From Comamonadaceae bacterium (GTDB lineage Bacteria > Pseudomonadota > Gammaproteobacteria > Burkholderiales > Burkholderiaceae), in contig CANGSD010000012.1 of assembly GCA_947455875.1 (NCBI GenBank), positions 1 to 11,292 on the forward strand: a stretch of DNA of 11,292 bases, read 5' to 3'. Within the stretch, counting starts at the first letter, position 1, and the number at the start of each line of letters is the position of its first letter. The notes beneath the pieces were generated by a model, which searched no databases, was not told the origin of the DNA, and was given only the letters and a program-made list of their open reading frames with translations. Below, one piece after another: positions 8,080 to 11,292 of the stretch. The position numbers and the translations under genes are program-made.

Positions 8080-9048
8080 ATGCGCCGTCGTCAACTCGTG
8101 CAACTGGCCGCTGCTGCGGCCGCCTTTCCCGCCGTCCAGGCGCTCGCCCAATCGGGCCCGTTCCCGAATCGGCCGATACGCCTGATCATCGCCTTCCCCG
8201 CTGGCGGCCCCACCGACATCACCATGCGCCAGCTGGCCGAGAACGCCGCCAAGATCCTGGGCCAGCCGGTGGTGATCGACAACAAGCCCGGCGCCGGCGG
8301 CGCGCTGCCCGCCACCATGCTGCAGACGGTGCCGGCCGATGGCTACACCCTGGCCCAGACCCCGCTGGGCGTGTTCCGACTGCCCTACACCACCAAGATC
8401 AACTGGGATCCGGTCAAGGACATCAGCTACATCCTGAACGTCACCGGCTATGCCTTCGGCATCGTCGTGCCCACCGACGGCCCCATCAAGACCTGGGCCG
8501 ATTTCGTGGCCTATGCGCGGGCCAATCCCGGCAAACTCAGTTACGGCTCCACCGGTACCCTGACCAGTCCGCACCTGACCACCGAGCTGATCGCGCAGCA
8601 ACTGGGCATCCAGCTCAATCACATTCCCTACAAGGGCAGTGCCGACCTGATGGCGTCCATCCTGGGCGGCAACATCATGGCCGCCGCCGATTCCACCGGC
8701 TTTGCCTCGCAGGTCGCGGCGGGCAAGCTGCGCGTGCTCAATACCTGGGGCGATAAGCGCCTGGAGAAATTCCCTGATGCGCCCACGCTGCGCGAGCTGG
8801 GCATCAACATCGTGCAGAACTCACCGTTTGGCATTGGTGCACCGCGCGGCACGCCACCCGAGGTGGTGCAGCGCCTGCACGACGCTTTCAAGCGCGCCAT
8901 GGAAGATCCCAGCTATGTGCAGGCCCTGGCCCGCTTTGACATGGTGCCGATCTACATGAGCTCGGCGGGCTATACCAAGTTCGCCCAGGACACCTTCGCC
9001 ACCGAGAAGGCCCTGATCGAGAAGCTGGGGCTGGCCAAGCCCAATTGA
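8080..9048 (+). CDS. Bug-family (TctC-like) tripartite tricarboxylate transporter substrate-binding protein
   Basis: This 322-residue periplasmic binding protein is of normal length for the Bug/TctC family. These proteins capture carboxylates or other small organic acids for TctA/TctB membrane transporters. The N-terminus (MRRRQLVQLA, then an alanine-rich stretch) is a signal peptide, probably cut after ALA at residue 23. The arginines make a Tat-like variant possible. Family hallmarks are PNRPIRLIIAFPAGGPTD (residues 29-46), VVIDNKPGAGG (64-74) and ADGYTL (86-91), then the PIKTWADFVAYA and HIPYKGSADLM regions. No tctA or tctB lies beside it, so it is an orphan, as is common in Burkholderiales. 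Such orphans may share a distant transporter or act in sensing. It follows the GH5 gene on the same strand after 96 bases, and shared transcription is possible but unsupported. The ligand cannot be read from the sequence. Confidence 0.93.
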   Translation: MRRRQLVQLAAAAAAFPAVQALAQSGPFPNRPIRLIIAFPAGGPTDITMRQLAENAAKILGQPVVIDNKPGAGGALPATMLQTVPADGYTLAQTPLGVFRLPYTTKINWDPVKDISYILNVTGYAFGIVVPTDGPIKTWADFVAYARANPGKLSYGSTGTLTSPHLTTELIAQQLGIQLNHIPYKGSADLMASILGGNIMAAADSTGFASQVAAGKLRVLNTWGDKRLEKFPDAPTLRELGINIVQNSPFGIGAPRGTPPEVVQRLHDAFKRAMEDPSYVQALARFDMVPIYMSSAGYTKFAQDTFATEKALIEKLGLAKPN

Positions 9049-9056
9049 GGGGGCTT
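9028..9056. terminator. Possible bidirectional terminator between convergent genes
   Basis: AAGCCC (9037-9042) and GGGCTT (9051-9056) form a 6-pair stem with an 8-base loop that covers the stop codon of the Bug gene and reaches the last base of the facing HAD stop codon. An overlapping alternative, GGGCT (9028-9032) with AGCCC (9038-9042), uses the same middle arm. Only 7 bases separate the two stop codons, so any terminator must overlap coding sequence. There is no T-run on either side, and the stems are short. Confidence 0.25.
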
Positions 9057-9862
9057 CAGGCGCGCGCGTCCAGCACGGCGCGCGCCACCTGCGCAAAGCC
9101 TGCGCCGCGCTCGCCCGCGGTCACATACCTCGGCGCGTGCTGCAGCACGCTGGCAAAGCGCTGGATATTGGCGACGCCCACCGCATGGGGAAAGTGCGCA
9201 AACATGCGCTCGTCGTTGGTCGAGTCGCCCACATAGGCCCAGCGTGCGATCTCGGTGTTTAGGTCGCGCCCGAGCAGCTCGCGCACGATCCAGCGCGCAC
9301 CCGAGAGCTTGTCGTGGTCGCCAATCCAGCCGTTGATGTGGATAGAGCTCACGGTCGCATGCAGACCGCGCGCGCGCATCATCGCCACCACCTGCTCGAT
9401 GCGCGCCTGCGGCAGCTGCGTGAATTCGCTGTGGTCGATGGCGATATCGGTTTCGCGGCCGGCGCTGTCTTGTGCCAATTGGGCGCCCGGTACGGTCTGC
9501 ACGATCTGGTGGGCCACGTCTTGCAGGCGCCGGAAATTTCGATCGCGGGTAGCGGCGTCTTGCTGATAGAGCTTGCGCAGGCGGCCATCGGCCTCGCGCA
9601 CCAGGGCCACCGCGCCGTTCTCGGCCACGATGGCCTGCACCGGCCAGGTCTGTGCGAAGGGCTCACTCCAGCCTACGGGCCGACCTGTCACCGCCATCAC
9701 ATGCAGGCCCGCCTCGCGCAGCGCCGACAGCGCCTGCAGCGCGTCGGCGGTGATCGCGCCTTCGGTGGTCAGCGTGTCGTCGATGTCGGTCAGCACGCCC
9801 ACCAGCGACTGACGATCGGCCAGCGGCCATACGTGCAGCGGCTTCATGTCCCCCAGACTCAT
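9056..9862 (-). CDS. HAD superfamily (IIB-type) phosphatase, translationally coupled to prfC
   Basis: This 268-residue cytoplasmic hydrolase shows every haloacid dehalogenase motif. Motif I is LTDIDDTLT, with nucleophile Asp26, Asp28 and Thr30. Motif II is VTGRP (Thr59), motif III Lys185 within DHDKLSG, and motif IV GDSTND (Asp213, Asp217). The cap between motifs II and III, with HINGWIGDHDK before the lysine, fits class IIB enzymes such as sugar-phosphate, sucrose-phosphate or mannosyl-3-phosphoglycerate phosphatases. The true substrate is unknown. The start at 9862 is favoured because its ATG overlaps the prfC TGA as ATGA, a usual sign of translational coupling. A second in-frame ATG at 9847 has a G-run just ahead, but too close for a good ribosome binding site. 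The gene probably relies on the prfC promoter. Confidence 0.9.
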   Translation of the reverse strand: MSLGDMKPLHVWPLADRQSLVGVLTDIDDTLTTEGAITADALQALSALREAGLHVMAVTGRPVGWSEPFAQTWPVQAIVAENGAVALVREADGRLRKLYQQDAATRDRNFRRLQDVAHQIVQTVPGAQLAQDSAGRETDIAIDHSEFTQLPQARIEQVVAMMRARGLHATVSSIHINGWIGDHDKLSGARWIVRELLGRDLNTEIARWAYVGDSTNDERMFAHFPHAVGVANIQRFASVLQHAPRYVTAGERGAGFAQVARAVLDARA

Positions 9863-11292
9863 GCCTGCAGCGCAAGCCCCGCGTGTTCGCGCAGCGGATG
9901 AAAGTGAATCTTCGGGAAACGCTCCTGCGCCAGCCGCACGTCATAGGGCGAGGTGCACAGAAAGGCCAGGGCATCGGCCGCATCGCGCGCCATGCGCTGC
10001 GGATAGGCGTCGGTGAAGGCGCGCAGTTCGGCCGGCGTGTCCGCCGTGATCCAGCGCGCGCCGGTGTACTGGCAGCCTTCCAGGCGGATGTCGGCGTCGT
10101 ATTCGGCCTTCAGCCGGTGCTGCACCACCTCGAACTGCAGCTGGCCCACCGCCCCCAGCAGCATCGCGCCGCCGGCCTCGGGCTTGAACACCTGGATCGC
10201 ACCTTCCTCACCCAACTGCGCCAGACCCTGCTGCAGCTGCTTGGTGCGCAGCGGGTTGCGCAAAAGCACGGTCATGAACAACTCGGGCGCGAAAAAGGGC
10301 AGGCCGGTGAATTGCAGGTTGGCGCCGTCGGTGATGGTGTCGCCCAGTTGCACCCCGCCGTGGGTGGTAAAGCCGATGATGTCGCCCGCATAGGCCTCGT
10401 CCACCGCCTCGCGCCGCTGCGACAGAAAGGTCACCACCGAGGTGGGCCGCAGCTCCTTGCCGGTGCGTTGCACCTTGAGCTTCATGCCCGGCGTGTACTG
10501 GCCCGAGGCCATGCGCACGAAGGCGATGCGGTCTCGGTGGTTGGCATCCATATTGGCCTGCACCTTGAACACCACGCCGGCAAAAGCGGTCTCTTGCGGC
10601 TCGATGATCTTTTCCACCACCTGGCGGTTCACCACCAGCGAACTCTTGCGCGCTTGAGGCGGCGGCGCCAGATCGACCAGCGCATCGAGCACCTCCATCA
10701 CGCCGAAGTTGTTCACGCCCGAGCCAAAGAACACCGGTGTCTGCTTGCCGGCCAGGAAGGCCGCGTGGTCCCAGGCGGGCGATGCGCCTGCGGCCAGCTC
10801 CATGCTCTCGGCGGCGGCGTCGTATTCGCTGGCGAAGCGTTGGCGCAGCGTGTCGGCGTCGCCAAGGGGAATGGTTTCGAAATCCTGGGGCCGGCGCTCG
10901 CTGCCGGACTCGAACACCGTCATCGCCTCGGTGCGCAGGTTCATGATGCCGCCGAAGCTCTTGCCCTTGCCCACTGGCCAGGTCATGGGCACGCAGGGCA
11001 TGCCCAGTTCGCGCTCGACTTCATCGAGGATGTCCAGCGGCTCGCGCACCTCGCGGTCCATCTTGTTGACGAAGGTGATGATGGGCGTATTGCGCTGGCG
11101 GCAGACCTCGATCAGGCGCCGCGTCTGGGCTTCCACGCCGTTGGCCGCGTCAATCACCATCAAGGCCGAATCCACCGCGGTCAGCACCCGGTAGGTGTCC
11201 TCGGAGAAGTCTTTGTGGCCGGGGGTGTCCAGCAGGTTGATCACGTGGTCGCGATACAGCATCTGCATCACTGACGAGGCCACCGAGATCCC
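9859..11292 (-). CDS. prfC: Peptide chain release factor 3 (RF3), 5'-partial
   Basis: RF3 is the translational GTPase that removes RF1 or RF2 from the ribosome after peptide release. The frame is open at the right edge, where the first visible residues, GISVASSVMQ, match the switch I region. About 70 residues with the P-loop are therefore outside, and the GTG at 11283 is not a start. The 477 visible residues show the G3 motif DTPGHKDF (from residue 22), the SEDTYRVLTAVD stretch after it, and the G4 motif NKMD (76-79). The RF3-type domains II and III follow, with FKVQANMDANHRDRIAF, PGDIIGFTTHG, FFAPELF, GAVGQLQFEVV and a C-terminal LAQERFPKIHFHPLREH. No lesion is seen. The stop codon overlaps the start of the HAD phosphatase gene, so prfC is the first known gene of a two-gene unit. 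Confidence 0.96.
   Translation of the reverse strand, partial: GISVASSVMQMLYRDHVINLLDTPGHKDFSEDTYRVLTAVDSALMVIDAANGVEAQTRRLIEVCRQRNTPIITFVNKMDREVREPLDILDEVERELGMPCVPMTWPVGKGKSFGGIMNLRTEAMTVFESGSERRPQDFETIPLGDADTLRQRFASEYDAAAESMELAAGASPAWDHAAFLAGKQTPVFFGSGVNNFGVMEVLDALVDLAPPPQARKSSLVVNRQVVEKIIEPQETAFAGVVFKVQANMDANHRDRIAFVRMASGQYTPGMKLKVQRTGKELRPTSVVTFLSQRREAVDEAYAGDIIGFTTHGGVQLGDTITDGANLQFTGLPFFAPELFMTVLLRNPLRTKQLQQGLAQLGEEGAIQVFKPEAGGAMLLGAVGQLQFEVVQHRLKAEYDADIRLEGCQYTGARWITADTPAELRAFTDAYPQRMARDAADALAFLCTSPYDVRLAQERFPKIHFHPLREHAGLALQA

Noticed and set aside
5386..9048. GH5 enzyme plus binding protein as a cellulose-use operon
   Set aside because: There are no transporter membrane subunits, no second glycosidase and no sugar regulator. 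Bug proteins generally bind carboxylates rather than oligosaccharides.
9883..11274. 463-residue open frame on the + strand opposite prfC
   Set aside because: Its composition (histidine, leucine, glutamine, arginine) is typical of antisense GC-rich shadows. The - strand frame is a clear RF3.

Overview
The window is GC-rich, densely coding DNA, most likely chromosomal and from a betaproteobacterium of the order Burkholderiales. The lineage call rests on three things: base composition, a lone Bug-family (tripartite tricarboxylate transporter, TTT) binding protein of the kind greatly expanded in that order, and a double-length UvrA-like protein. I recall such proteins from Burkholderiales and some gammaproteobacteria. 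No tRNA, rRNA, CRISPR array, transposase or phage gene was seen.

Left part (1-5385, + strand): the 3' part of a very long gene for a tandem UvrA-like ATPase. Two full UvrA-type halves are fused in one chain, making four ABC nucleotide-binding domains. The first Walker A and about 100 residues lie off the left edge. Two strong hairpins can be drawn at its 3' end, one inside the last codons (5333-5360) and one just after the stop (5405-5436).

Middle part (5509-9048, + strand): a secreted multidomain glycoside hydrolase with a twin-arginine lipoprotein signal, a GH5 catalytic domain resembling subfamily 5 endoglucanases, a beta-sandwich linker and a C-terminal LamG-like domain. After a 96-base structured spacer comes a periplasmic Bug-family solute-binding protein with no transporter genes beside it.

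Right part (9056-11292, - strand): prfC (peptide chain release factor RF3, its N-terminus off the right edge) followed by a HAD-IIB phosphatase whose ATG overlaps the prfC stop as ATGA. They almost certainly form one translationally coupled transcript, converging on the Bug gene with only 7 bases between the stop codons.

The genes do not form one obvious pathway. They look like neighbouring units: a UvrA paralog, a secreted glucanase, an orphan binding protein, and a translation-termination operon. The most unusual element is the four-ABC UvrA fusion. All its visible ATPase motifs are intact, but its two halves have lost different accessory parts.
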